From the NCBI RefSeq assembly GCF_004139715.1, contig NZ_CP035544.1:2669501-2733500 (forward strand): a stretch of DNA of 64,000 nt. The letters are read 5' to 3'. Each line of letters begins with the position of its first letter. Positions within the stretch are counted from its first letter, which is position 1. The position numbers were made by a program, and so were the translations under genes. Source of the stretch: Muriicola soli (GTDB lineage: Bacteria; Bacteroidota; Bacteroidia; Flavobacteriales; Flavobacteriaceae). Below are positions 44,437 through 52,927 of the stretch, in pieces. The notes under the pieces were generated by a model that saw only the letters and a program-made list of their open reading frames with translations, made no database searches and was not told the origin of the DNA.

Positions 44437-46317
44437 ATGAACAACCTTTTCTCCAACCTGAAAGGCGATCTCTTCGGAGGAATTACCGCTGGTATCGTAG
44501 CCCTTCCCCTGGCACTCGCTTTTGGGGTGAGTTCCGGAATGGGGCCCAGTGCCGGACTATATGGAGCTATATTTATTAGTTTTTTTGCAGCCCTGTTCGG
44601 TGGTACTAATACCCAGATTTCTGGCCCAACAGCTCCTATGACTGCGGTGAGCATGGTAGTTATCGCAGGAATCATTGCTGCAAATGATGGAAGCTTGGAA
44701 AAAGCAATACCCGCAATCCTTGTCGTATTTTTTTTAGCTGGACTTATGCAAATTGGACTTGGACTCATGGGAATTGGCAAATATATCCGATATATACCAT
44801 ATCCAGTAGTATCAGGCTTTATGACCGCTATCGGTGTCATTATTTTAGTTACACAGCTTTTACCTGCTATTGGTTATTATCCTAAAGAAGACGAAGATTT
44901 TGTAATTGAATTTAAACCAATGGCCGAAGAGCTAATCCTGGAAAATATCTTAAAAGAAGAGGCGGGAGAAGGTATTTTAGTACTCGAAGATTTTGAGGAA
45001 ACCATTAAAAGAGCCGGTACCATTACCGATAAAGATATACTCAAAGAAGCTCAAATCCTTGCTAATACTAATGCGTCAGGCGTAATCGGTTCTATTAAGG
45101 TGTTGCCCAGGGCCATTAAAAATATCAATTGGCTAGAATTCATTTTGGCCCTTTCAACTATCTTCATCATTTATGGTTTTAAGCGAATTACGACTTTGAT
45201 ACCCAGTGCTTTGGTCGCTTTAATCGTTGTTTCTGGAGTGGCTTATGGTTTTGGATTGGACTACCGTCCCATAGAGCAGATTCCAAGTGGTTTCCCTACG
45301 CCCAATCTTAGCATTTTTTCCGAGTTTAAAATAAGTTCCATAACACCCTATGTTTTTACAGCATTGACCTTGGCGCTCTTAGGAGCCATTGACTCCCTTC
45401 TGACTTCGGTTGTTGCGGATAACATGACCAAGACAAAACACAAGCCTAATAAGGAATTGGTTGGACAAGGTATCGGAAACAGTATAGCTGCTATATTTGG
45501 AGGAATTCCGGGAGCCGGAGCCACTATTCGTACCGTAGTAAACATCAACTCCGGAGGGAAAACTAAACTCTCAGGGATGATCGCCGGGATACTATTGCTA
45601 ATTATCTTATTGGCCCTAGGGCCTGTTGCTTCTCAAATTCCGGCCGCTGTTCTTGCAGGAATTTTGGTCACCGTGGGTATAGCTGTAATGGATTATAAGG
45701 GTTTAAAGGCCATTCCCAGCTTGCCAAAAGATTTGAATTTGGGACCTATTAAGTTCAGTTCTGAGGTTATAATTATGCTAGTCGTTCTTATACTGTCTTC
45801 CACCTGGAACCTGGTTTATGCAGTAGGGGTTGGACTCGTGATTGCCTCCTTGATGTTTATGAAAAAGATGGGCGATCTTACTGCTGAAAGATCAGACGTA
45901 AAGGCTATGGTAAAAGAGGAGGGCTGGGAAGATGAAGCAGATTTTCCAAGAAACTTAAAAGAAGAAGTATTTATTAAGCATATTAAAGGACCGCTGTTCT
46001 TTGGGTCTACCAATGAATTTCAACAACTGGCAGATCAAATTCCGAGAACGGCATCAACAGTCATCATTAGAATGGACCGTATGCAGTATATGGACCAGTC
46101 CGGATTGTATACGTTGGAAGATATCCTTATAGATTTACGTAAATCGGACATAAGGGTTCTCTTTGTAGATGTATTGAGGCAACCCCGATACATGATGGAA
46201 CGTGTAGATATTATACCAGACCTGATTTCTGAGGATTATATATTTGATAATTTCGAGGAATGTTTGAAATGGATCAAGAAAAATGTTAGAGATATCCATA
46301 ATAAAATAGAAGCCTAG
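44437..46317 (+). CDS. SulP-family transporter with STAS domain and long extracellular insertion
   Basis: 626 residues. Helices run from about 10 to 460, with the SulP region GVSSGMGPSAGLYGA near 30 and PGAGATIRTVVNINSGG near 360. A soluble STAS domain starts near 515 (IKHIKGPLFFGST). An acidic insertion of about 85 residues (about 148-232) lies between helices and is unusual for the family. The gene follows the carbonic anhydrase after a terminator and belongs to the same functional group, so bicarbonate is the best guess; sulfate remains possible. Confidence 0.88.
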   Translation: MNNLFSNLKGDLFGGITAGIVALPLALAFGVSSGMGPSAGLYGAIFISFFAALFGGTNTQISGPTAPMTAVSMVVIAGIIAANDGSLEKAIPAILVVFFLAGLMQIGLGLMGIGKYIRYIPYPVVSGFMTAIGVIILVTQLLPAIGYYPKEDEDFVIEFKPMAEELILENILKEEAGEGILVLEDFEETIKRAGTITDKDILKEAQILANTNASGVIGSIKVLPRAIKNINWLEFILALSTIFIIYGFKRITTLIPSALVALIVVSGVAYGFGLDYRPIEQIPSGFPTPNLSIFSEFKISSITPYVFTALTLALLGAIDSLLTSVVADNMTKTKHKPNKELVGQGIGNSIAAIFGGIPGAGATIRTVVNINSGGKTKLSGMIAGILLLIILLALGPVASQIPAAVLAGILVTVGIAVMDYKGLKAIPSLPKDLNLGPIKFSSEVIIMLVVLILSSTWNLVYAVGVGLVIASLMFMKKMGDLTAERSDVKAMVKEEGWEDEADFPRNLKEEVFIKHIKGPLFFGSTNEFQQLADQIPRTASTVIIRMDRMQYMDQSGLYTLEDILIDLRKSDIRVLFVDVLRQPRYMMERVDIIPDLISEDYIFDNFEECLKWIKKNVRDIHNKIEA

Positions 46318-46349
46318 AAAGTACTCTCCTTTGTAATTGGCTATTAGAA

Positions 46350-46383
46350 TTGCTTTTATGATAGCGGAAAACCCTTAAATTTG
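46350..46383 (+). promoter_or_regulatory. pheS promoter (-33 TTG and -7 TAAATTTG)
   Basis: TAAATTTG at 46376-46383 matches TAnnTTTG, 19 bases before the pheS ATG at 46403. A TTG at 46350-46352 lies 23 bases upstream, close to the -33 spacing. Confidence 0.5.
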
Positions 46384-46402
46384 CGAATTATAGCCGAATA
46401 CG

Positions 46403-47422
46403 ATGATCGATACGATAAAAGAACATATAGTCCAGGTCGAAAAATTTTCAGCAACTTCTGTGCAGGAGATAGAGTCATTCCGAATTAAATATTTAGGAAA
46501 GAAAGGGCTTTTGAATGAATTTTTTAAGGAATTCAAGAATGTTCCGAATGATCAGAAAAAAGAATTTGGAAAGACCATTAATAAACTCAAAGTACTCGCT
46601 GCCGAAAAAGTGAGTACCCTCAAAGAGACATTAGAAGAAAAAGGGGATGAGAAATCTGTAAATGGTGATCTTACACGTCCCGGAGAGCCTTTGGAGCTAG
46701 GTTCAAGACATCCCATCTCCATCGTAAAGAACCAAATCATTGATATTTTCAGTCGAATAGGATTCAACGTATCAGAAGGTCCTGAAATAGAAGACGACTG
46801 GCATAATTTTACTGCTCTTAATCTGCCCGAACACCACCCGGCCAGGGATATGCAGGATACTTTTTTTATTCAGACCGATCCTGACCTGCTGCTCCGCACC
46901 CACACTTCCTCGGTTCAGGTACGATACATGGAAAATAACAAACCCCCCATAAGGACCATTTCTCCTGGGAGGGTCTATAGAAATGAAGCCATTTCGGCTC
47001 GTTCTCATTGTTTTTTCCATCAGGTAGAAGGCTTGTACATAGACAAGGATGTCTCTTTCGCAGACTTAAAACAGACGCTACAGTTCTTCACTACTGAGCT
47101 TTTCGGGAAGTCGAAAATCAGACTCAGGCCTTCCTATTTCCCCTTTACAGAACCAAGTGCTGAAGTAGATGTTTACTGGGGGTTGGAAACAGAAACAGAC
47201 TACCGAATGACCAAAGGAACCGGCTGGCTAGAGATTATGGGATGCGGAATGGTTGATCCCAATGTCCTTGAGAATTGCGGGATTGATCCCAAAGAATATT
47301 CAGGCTTTGCCTTTGGGATGGGGATCGACAGAATTGCACTCCTGCTCCATCAGATTTCCGACATTCGTCTCCTCAGTGAGAACGACCTGCGTTTCCTGGA
47401 ACAATTTAAAAGTGCCTTCTAA
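46403..47422 (+). CDS. pheS: Phenylalanine--tRNA ligase alpha subunit
   Basis: 339 residues, standard length. An N-terminal coiled-coil (about 1-90) that contacts tRNA is followed by the class II catalytic domain, with motif 2 in [10 protein letters not shown] (near 212) and motif 3 in [15 protein letters not shown] (near 306). The residues for Phe recognition lie between them. The beta subunit gene pheT is not in this window, so the two are not adjacent here. The gene converges on a minus-strand operon, two bases apart. Confidence 0.95.
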   Translation: MIDTIKEHIVQVEKFSATSVQEIESFRIKYLGKKGLLNEFFKEFKNVPNDQKKEFGKTINKLKVLAAEKVSTLKETLEEKGDEKSVNGDLTRPGEPLELGSRHPISIVKNQIIDIFSRIGFNVSEGPEIEDDWHNFTALNLPEHHPARDMQDTFFIQTDPDLLLRTHTSSVQVRYMENNKPPIRTISPGRVYRNEAISARSHCFFHQVEGLYIDKDVSFADLKQTLQFFTTELFGKSKIRLRPSYFPFTEPSAEVDVYWGLETETDYRMTKGTGWLEIMGCGMVDPNVLENCGIDPKEYSGFAFGMGIDRIALLLHQISDIRLLSENDLRFLEQFKSAF

Positions 47423-47424
47423 CT

Positions 47425-47931
47425 TTATCGAAGTGGAAATCCCTTTGCAGCCCACCAAGGGTGCATCTCAATTGTAAGTCGGCCTGCCTTAACCATAGGG
47501 TCCAGGTTGGCAAGACTATCGGCCATTTCTATGTTTGGGGTGTTATAGATGGTAATCCCCCTGATCTCCCCATCGTCTCCGAAAGGCCCTGAAATATCAG
47601 CATATCCCAACTCGTACATCTTCCCAAGGTGCTCAAGGTGCAAGGTTTGTAAACTGTCTGCTTCCTTCTTATTCTGAGAGCGATTAGGTCCTCTTTTTAA
47701 AAAGGCGATATAGTACTGCTGCATCAGGACCGTATCTGCAGTTTCAGGATCAACGTAATCAAAGATCTCAAAACCTTTTTTAAGCAGGTCTGCCTTCTGT
47801 TGGGCTGCAGATATGCGGGATTCCGTGTTGTTTTCTTCCGCTTCCTGAGCTGCTTTCTTATTTGTCCGGACACAGCCTGAGGCAATAATAAAAACAAAGG
47901 TCAAAATCGATATAATTACTTTTTTCGCCAT
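47425..47931 (-). CDS. YCII-like-domain lipoprotein
   Basis: 168 residues with a lipoprotein signal ending ASGC (Cys20). The mature domain, MQQYYIAFLKRGPNRSQNKKE followed by LGKMYELGYADISGPFGDDGEIRGI, resembles the YCII-related dimeric alpha/beta fold. Its function is unknown; such domains may bind or catalyse small reactions. Its start overlaps the 3' end of the CYTH gene by 16 bases, so the three minus-strand genes form one operon. Confidence 0.7.
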   Translation of the reverse strand: MAKKVIISILTFVFIIASGCVRTNKKAAQEAEENNTESRISAAQQKADLLKKGFEIFDYVDPETADTVLMQQYYIAFLKRGPNRSQNKKEADSLQTLHLEHLGKMYELGYADISGPFGDDGEIRGITIYNTPNIEMADSLANLDPMVKAGRLTIEMHPWWAAKGFPLR

Positions 47932-48392
47932 GACTGATATGGATTTATACTGAGTTGAGAATTGTAATATTTTGGATTGCCTGTAACCTCAATTCCCAAC
48001 CAGGAAGGTTTAACAAAGGTTTCATTCACTTTTTGCAGTTCTATTTCAGCAATTACCAGGCCTTCATTTTCATCGTAAAACTCATCGACTTCAAACAGGT
48101 GTTTTCCGCTTTTTACAAGGTAACGCATTTTCCGGATTACTCCTTTTTCACAAATCTCCAACAGCCGGCTCGCTTCCTGATGCGGGATTTCACGTTCCCA
48201 TTCAAAACGGGTAGTACCATCACTATCTGTAAGGCCTTTAACTGTGATATAGCCTTTTGTGCCGGTACGCCTGACTCTTACGGTTCTTTCGGGATCCGTA
48301 TTGAGGAAGCCCTGGATGATCTCTATCTGATCATAAGCTTCTTTGCGATAAGTATCAGATTTCACCAAAAATTTCCTTTCAATCTCAAGCAT
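47916..48392 (-). CDS. CYTH-domain protein (triphosphatase/adenylate cyclase-like)
   Basis: 158 residues forming one CYTH tunnel domain. The signature E-x-E-x-K is at the N terminus (LEIERKFLV), and the basic and acidic residues expected in the tunnel recur (VRVRRTG, FEVDEFYDENEGLVIAEIE). Small stand-alone bacterial CYTH proteins are inorganic triphosphatases or adenylate cyclases. The phosphate substrate cannot be fixed. It is the middle gene of the overlapping operon. Confidence 0.85.
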   Translation of the reverse strand: MLEIERKFLVKSDTYRKEAYDQIEIIQGFLNTDPERTVRVRRTGTKGYITVKGLTDSDGTTRFEWEREIPHQEASRLLEICEKGVIRKMRYLVKSGKHLFEVDEFYDENEGLVIAEIELQKVNETFVKPSWLGIEVTGNPKYYNSQLSINPYQSWRKK

Positions 48393-49053
48393 TAGCCAGC
48401 TGTGTTATTTTATCCGAGGTGATTCTCTCCTGCCCATATTTGTTATTGGCCAACCAGATCATTGCCTTGGCTATATCTTTTGCCCGAACAGATCGATATT
48501 TTTTTAAGGGACCTATCAGCAATACATTTAGAATAGAGAACAATGTTTTTGCCAGCTTCTCCATTTTGCGGCTTTCCTCTCTTTCTCCAGAAATTAGTGA
48601 AGGTTGAAGGATATGGGTTTTGGGTAGTCCCAATTGCAATACAGCCTCTTCCATTTCGCCTTTTACCCTGCTGTAAAAGACCGAACTTTTAGGATTTGCA
48701 CCCAAAGAGGACATAACGATAAATGTGTCAATTTTGTTTTGGACGCAGAGTTGAGCAGCATCCAGAGGGATACCTAGATCTATCTTCCTGTATTTTTCCT
48801 TATCAGGAGTCTTGGCTTTGGTAGTGCCTATACAACAGTACACCTCATCTGCCTTGAATTTGGCGGAGAATTCTGAAAGGGAGAAAAGGTCGCCCAGGTA
48901 TTCCTCGTACTTGGGATGCTGAATTCCCGCGGTGGAACGGGAAAATACCACAATCCTCGTATATCTGGGGTCTTGAAGGAGTTCTTTTAGGAGTATTCCC
49001 CCGGTGAGGCCAGTTGCTCCCAGAACAATTGCCGATTTTTCGGGCTGGTCCAT
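48385..49053 (-). CDS. NAD(P)H-binding oxidoreductase (NmrA/HTATIP2-like)
   Basis: 222 residues. An N-terminal Rossmann motif, VLGATGLTGG (residues 10-19), is followed by a YCCIGTTKAKTPDKEKYR segment and MSSLGANPKSSVFYSRVKG near 116-134, the atypical-SDR pattern. It binds NAD(P)H; the substrate is unknown. It overlaps the CYTH gene by eight bases and is divergent from dinB, whose start codon is only 29 bases away. Confidence 0.8.
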   Translation of the reverse strand: MDQPEKSAIVLGATGLTGGILLKELLQDPRYTRIVVFSRSTAGIQHPKYEEYLGDLFSLSEFSAKFKADEVYCCIGTTKAKTPDKEKYRKIDLGIPLDAAQLCVQNKIDTFIVMSSLGANPKSSVFYSRVKGEMEEAVLQLGLPKTHILQPSLISGEREESRKMEKLAKTLFSILNVLLIGPLKKYRSVRAKDIAKAMIWLANNKYGQERITSDKITQLANA

Positions 49054-49070
49054 AAATCTAAGATATAACT

Positions 49071-49078
49071 TAAATTTG
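49071..49078 (+). promoter_or_regulatory. -7 box immediately before dinB
   Basis: TAAATTTG fits TAnnTTTG and ends only three bases before ATG 49082. If this is the promoter, transcription would start at or within the start codon, making the message leaderless. Confidence 0.4.
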
Positions 49079-49081
49079 TTT

Positions 49082-50179
49082 ATGCCCTACGATTTCCCCA
49101 TCAGGAAAATAATCCATGTTGATATGGATGCCTTTTACGCTTCTGTAGAACAATTGGATGATCCTGAACTCTCCCGGAAGCCATTGGCAGTTGGCGGTGG
49201 ATCAAAAAGAGGCGTCGTTGCTGCTGCGAGCTATGAAGCCCGAAAATATGGTGTTCGCAGCGCGATGAGTGGTGCCCTGGCAAAAAAATTGTGCCCGGAA
49301 CTTATATTTGTAAAACCTCGATTTGATCGATACAAGGAAATTTCCCAACAGATCCGTTCTATTTTTTTCGAGTACACAGACCTGGTTGAGCCCTTATCAC
49401 TAGACGAAGCCTATCTCGATGTTACTAATAACAAGGTGGGAAACCCTTCTGCGTCTCTCATCGCTCAGGAAATCAGGAATCGGATTTTTTCAGAACTGGG
49501 ATTAAAAGCCTCAGCTGGAATATCCATTAACAAATTCATCGCAAAAGTAGCCAGTGATGTCAACAAACCTGACGGGCAAAAAACTGTAAATCCAGAGGAG
49601 GTCATCCCGTTTCTGGAGAATCTCGATATCCGTAAGTTTTACGGTGTTGGGAAGGTAACCGCTGATAAAATGTATCAGTTCGGGATTTTTACCGGACTCG
49701 ATCTTAAAAGTAAAAGCCTAGAATTTCTGGAAGAGCATTTCGGCAAGAGCGGAATGTTCTACTACCAGGTAGTTCGCGGGATTCACCACAGTGAAGTAAA
49801 GTCGCACCGCATACCAAAATCACTGGGTGCCGAGCGTACTTTTGGTGAGAATCTGAGTAGTGAAGTATTTATGAAAGAAAAACTAGAGCATATTGCCGTG
49901 GAGCTCTCAAAAAGAATATCGAAATCTAAAATGGCAGGTAAAACGATCACCTTGAAAATCAAGTATAGCGATTTTACCTTGCAGACCAGGAGTAAGACCC
50001 TTCCCTATTTTGTTTCAGACAGGGAGTTGATCTTAGAATCCGCACTAGAGCTTTTATACCAGCAGCCTTTGGATAATTCAGTGCGACTGCTGGGAATATC
50101 CCTCTCCAATTTAAAGGGAGCAGGAACAAAAGTAGAAGATGAAAAAGCAGTATCTGTTCAGCTCAAATTTGAGCTTTAG
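49082..50179 (+). CDS. dinB: DNA polymerase IV (Y family)
   Basis: 365 residues. The Y-family catalytic residues are in place: Asp14 in HVDMDAFYASVE, and Asp-Glu in SLDEAYLDV near residue 111. A thumb with helix-hairpin-helix (GVGKVTADKMY) and a little-finger domain follow. It performs error-prone translesion synthesis. ATG 49082 is preferred; the frame extends upstream to 49004, but that part overlaps the oxidoreductase gene, and a later start would lose Asp14. It converges on pyk with a four-base overlap. Confidence 0.93.
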   Translation: MPYDFPIRKIIHVDMDAFYASVEQLDDPELSRKPLAVGGGSKRGVVAAASYEARKYGVRSAMSGALAKKLCPELIFVKPRFDRYKEISQQIRSIFFEYTDLVEPLSLDEAYLDVTNNKVGNPSASLIAQEIRNRIFSELGLKASAGISINKFIAKVASDVNKPDGQKTVNPEEVIPFLENLDIRKFYGVGKVTADKMYQFGIFTGLDLKSKSLEFLEEHFGKSGMFYYQVVRGIHHSEVKSHRIPKSLGAERTFGENLSSEVFMKEKLEHIAVELSKRISKSKMAGKTITLKIKYSDFTLQTRSKTLPYFVSDRELILESALELLYQQPLDNSVRLLGISLSNLKGAGTKVEDEKAVSVQLKFEL

Positions 50180-51618
50180 AAATTACAAGATTCTATTTCG
50201 GTTACCCGTAGCGTATTCACCATTCCCTTTGCTTTAATAGGCATAGCAGCCAGGCTGATAAGCATATCTCCGGCTTCAAGAAACCCTTTCTGACAGGCAA
50301 TCTTGTTTACGTCTTCAATAGTCTCATCCGTGGAAACGAATTTATCGTAATAAAAGGCTTTTACTCCCCAAAGGAGATTTAGCTGTGTCAGGATTCGTTT
50401 GTTGGAGGTAAAAACAAGAATATGGGCGCTGGGCCTCCAAGCTGAAATCTGAAAAGCAGTATATCCACTATTGGTAAGGGTTGAAATCGCTTTTGCCTTT
50501 ATCTCGTTCGCCATGGTAGCAGCGTGGAAGCACACGGCTTTTGTGATGTAACGCTTTGTTCTTATATGCGGTGGTTCCTGGGGTACTTTGATAAGTTCAG
50601 AGCTTTCAACGCTTTGCAGAATACTGCACATTTTTTCAATGACCTGAACGGGATAATTCCCCACAGAGGTCTCCCCTGAAAGCATCACGGCGTCTGCGCC
50701 ATCCATAACTGAGTTCGCAACATCGTTGACCTCTGCTCGTGTAGGTGTTAGACTTGTGATCATAGTTTCCATCATCTGGGTGGCAATAATCACAGGTATC
50801 CTGGCCCTTTTTGCGCGTAGAACGAGCGTCTTCTGAATAAGTGGTACTTCCTGGGCGGGCACTTCCACACCAAGGTCACCACGGGCGACCATCAAACCAT
50901 CACAGTACGAAACAATTTTGTCGATATTTTCTACAGCTTCGGGCTTTTCAATTTTGGCGATGATCGGAATTTTATGCTCCGAGTGTTCTTCGATAAGATT
51001 TTGTAAATCGATCAGATCCTGGCTAAATCGCACAAAGCTGAGCGCTATCCAGTCTACATCCTGGGAAATCGCAAAGATGGCATCCTTGACATCCTTTTTA
51101 GTCAGTGCCGGTAGTGAGATATTGGTATTGGGGAGGTTAACTCCTTTTTTCGATTTTAAGGGTCCACCCTGAATTACTTTTGCCCTTACCTCATCTTTCT
51201 TATTCGTAGAAAGCACTTCAAACATCAGTTTTCCGTCATCGAGCAAGATCTTTTCCCCGGGATTAACGTCCCTGGGAAACTCGGCGTAATTCATATACAC
51301 CTTTTCAGCATTCCCTTCAAAGGCTTTTCCTGTTATAAAAGTAATCTCATCTCCGGGAGCTACAACGACTTCTCCGGCCATGACCCCAACCCTGAGTTTT
51401 GGTCCTTGCAAGTCGGCCAGTATAGCCGTATAAATTCCCAACTCTTCATTGAGTTCACGAATGGTCTCAATTCGCTTTTTTACATCCTCGTAATCAGCAT
51501 GCGAGAAATTGATACGGAAAACGTCTACCCCTGCAGCAATCATGTTTTTCAGCGTTTCTTTGTCGCTGGTCGCAGGGCCAAGGGTAGCTACAATCTTTGT
51601 CTTCTTCTTATTCGGCAT
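50176..51618 (-). CDS. pyk: Pyruvate kinase
   Basis: 480 residues, usual length. NFSHADYEDVKKRIE near 38, the catalytic IAKIEKPEA near 221 and the Mg-binding MVARGDLGVE near 245 are all typical, and the C-terminal domain is complete. It makes pyruvate and ATP from phosphoenolpyruvate in glycolysis. It is followed by dinB (convergent) and preceded by the IPExxxVDY-type gene by four bases. The order acpP-fabF-rnc-x-pyk is common in flavobacteria. Confidence 0.95.
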   Translation of the reverse strand: MPNKKKTKIVATLGPATSDKETLKNMIAAGVDVFRINFSHADYEDVKKRIETIRELNEELGIYTAILADLQGPKLRVGVMAGEVVVAPGDEITFITGKAFEGNAEKVYMNYAEFPRDVNPGEKILLDDGKLMFEVLSTNKKDEVRAKVIQGGPLKSKKGVNLPNTNISLPALTKKDVKDAIFAISQDVDWIALSFVRFSQDLIDLQNLIEEHSEHKIPIIAKIEKPEAVENIDKIVSYCDGLMVARGDLGVEVPAQEVPLIQKTLVLRAKRARIPVIIATQMMETMITSLTPTRAEVNDVANSVMDGADAVMLSGETSVGNYPVQVIEKMCSILQSVESSELIKVPQEPPHIRTKRYITKAVCFHAATMANEIKAKAISTLTNSGYTAFQISAWRPSAHILVFTSNKRILTQLNLLWGVKAFYYDKFVSTDETIEDVNKIACQKGFLEAGDMLISLAAMPIKAKGMVNTLRVTEIESCNF

Positions 51619-51622
51619 TCCT

Positions 51623-52069
51623 CTAAAATATTAAATTGTGCTTCGACTTCAATTTTGTGGTCTCAATAACATAAGCGGCAATCACTTTTGGGATGGACTT
51701 AATTTTCAGAAGCAATTCAGCATCCAGTGCTTCCGGCTCTACTTTTAGAAGGAAGTTTACCTCTTTGTATTCCGGTACCAATAGATGATTCGAAAAACTC
51801 GGTTCTTCAGGGAATAGATTTCCCGATGCACTCTGATGGGTTGTGATACAGGAATTGATCAGTAAAGACCATTCTCTGTCATACATTTCATCCTTCCACT
51901 CAAAATAAGGATAAATAACCTCAGATGAAAATACCAGATCGGTCTCAGCCTTTCGCAAATGCAATCTCAGTGATTCATTCAAAGCATATGCGAGGGCATA
52001 ATCTTCCAGATTAGTATAAATGCCTACCAGCGCAAACTCCTCTTCATAAGATTCTTCCAATATCTGCAT
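51623..52069 (-). CDS. IPExxxVDY-family-like protein
   Basis: 148 residues, acidic and soluble. The sequence VPEYKEVNFLLKV near 108 corresponds to the motif that names the IPExxxVDY family, though here it reads VPE-x-x-x-V-N-F, so two of the positions differ. The location, between rnc and pyk, is the family's normal one. The function is unknown. The start is at ATG 52069. Confidence 0.75.
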   Translation of the reverse strand: MQILEESYEEEFALVGIYTNLEDYALAYALNESLRLHLRKAETDLVFSSEVIYPYFEWKDEMYDREWSLLINSCITTHQSASGNLFPEEPSFSNHLLVPEYKEVNFLLKVEPEALDAELLLKIKSIPKVIAAYVIETTKLKSKHNLIF

Positions 52070-52182
52070 GCTTGCCCATATTAAAAAGCCTAAGATGTAA
52101 ATATATAATTTATAACGTTACATGCCTAGTTAGTGGGCTTCAATCGGGTATAAATGCCAACGCAAACCTTTGCGTAAACCGA

Positions 52183-52920
52183 TCAGGAGTTCTCTATTTT
52201 GTGTTGCAAAGCAAAAAATGCTCGTTTTGAGGCTTTTTCCTCCGCCTTTTTTTTGGAAGTAGCCCGAGCTTTTGCTACTAGTTTCCCATTGATACTGAAT
52301 TTTACGGCAAAGTGTTTAAGAGGATCTTTCCCATCGTCTTCGTAGACATTATATTTGAATTCCTTTTTTTGTTTCTGACACCATTCGATGAGTAAGCTCT
52401 TGTAACTGATCACTTTCCCTTCCAATTGTTCAATGTCTACATAGGGTTCTATAACTCTTTCCTGAATAAATTTTTCGCAATACTTATATCCCCTGTCCAG
52501 GTAAATAGCCCCAACCAGGGCCTCAAATACATTTCCATGGATATTGTCGCCAAAATGCGATTTGGGAATCTTGCTCTCCACATAGTAAATAAGGTCGAGG
52601 TCTTTTCCCAATTCATTGAGGTGTTTTCTGCTCACGATCTTTGATCTCATCTTGGTTAGGTAGCCCTCATCTCCGCCTGGCACTTCATTGTAAAGGTGTT
52701 TTGAGATGATCGTCCCCAGCATTGCGTCTCCCAGAAATTCGAGACGCTCATAATTCATGGGGTTTCCTTTTTTATCCCTCTGATTGGCAGAGCGATGGAG
52801 AAAAGCTTTTTTATAAATCTTGAGATCTTTTGGTTTAAAGCCCAGTATCCTGGTCATCCCTAAAAAAAAATCCCCATCCTTATTGGAATGGGAATTGAAA
52901 ATATTTGAGGGAAAATTCAT
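52183..52920 (-). CDS. rnc: Ribonuclease III
   Basis: 245 residues. The RNase III signature ERLEFLGDAML (near 60) with the catalytic Glu and Asp residues, then a second acidic site, and a C-terminal double-stranded RNA-binding domain (about 170-240) are present. It cleaves double-stranded RNA in rRNA and mRNA processing. ATG 52920 gives an N-terminal segment of about 21 residues (NIFNSHSNKDGDFF) before the core; its mRNA contains a terminator-like hairpin. An internal ATG at 52857 is the alternative start. Confidence 0.92.
   Translation of the reverse strand: MNFPSNIFNSHSNKDGDFFLGMTRILGFKPKDLKIYKKAFLHRSANQRDKKGNPMNYERLEFLGDAMLGTIISKHLYNEVPGGDEGYLTKMRSKIVSRKHLNELGKDLDLIYYVESKIPKSHFGDNIHGNVFEALVGAIYLDRGYKYCEKFIQERVIEPYVDIEQLEGKVISYKSLLIEWCQKQKKEFKYNVYEDDGKDPLKHFAVKFSINGKLVAKARATSKKKAEEKASKRAFFALQHKIENS
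52862..52892 (-). terminator. Terminator-like hairpin inside the start of rnc
   Basis: On the minus strand, CCCATTCC (52885-52892) pairs with GGATGGG (52873-52879) with one bulged base, followed by nine U residues (52862-52870). It lies about 35-65 bases after the fabF stop and within codons 10-20 of rnc. It could terminate fabF transcripts, attenuate rnc, or be an RNase III self-regulation site. Confidence 0.45.
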
Positions 52921-52927
52921 TCGGTCT

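Noticed and set aside
44115-44840. 241-residue minus-strand frame across carbonic anhydrase and SulP
   Set aside because: It crosses two clear plus-strand genes and a terminator, with low-complexity composition.
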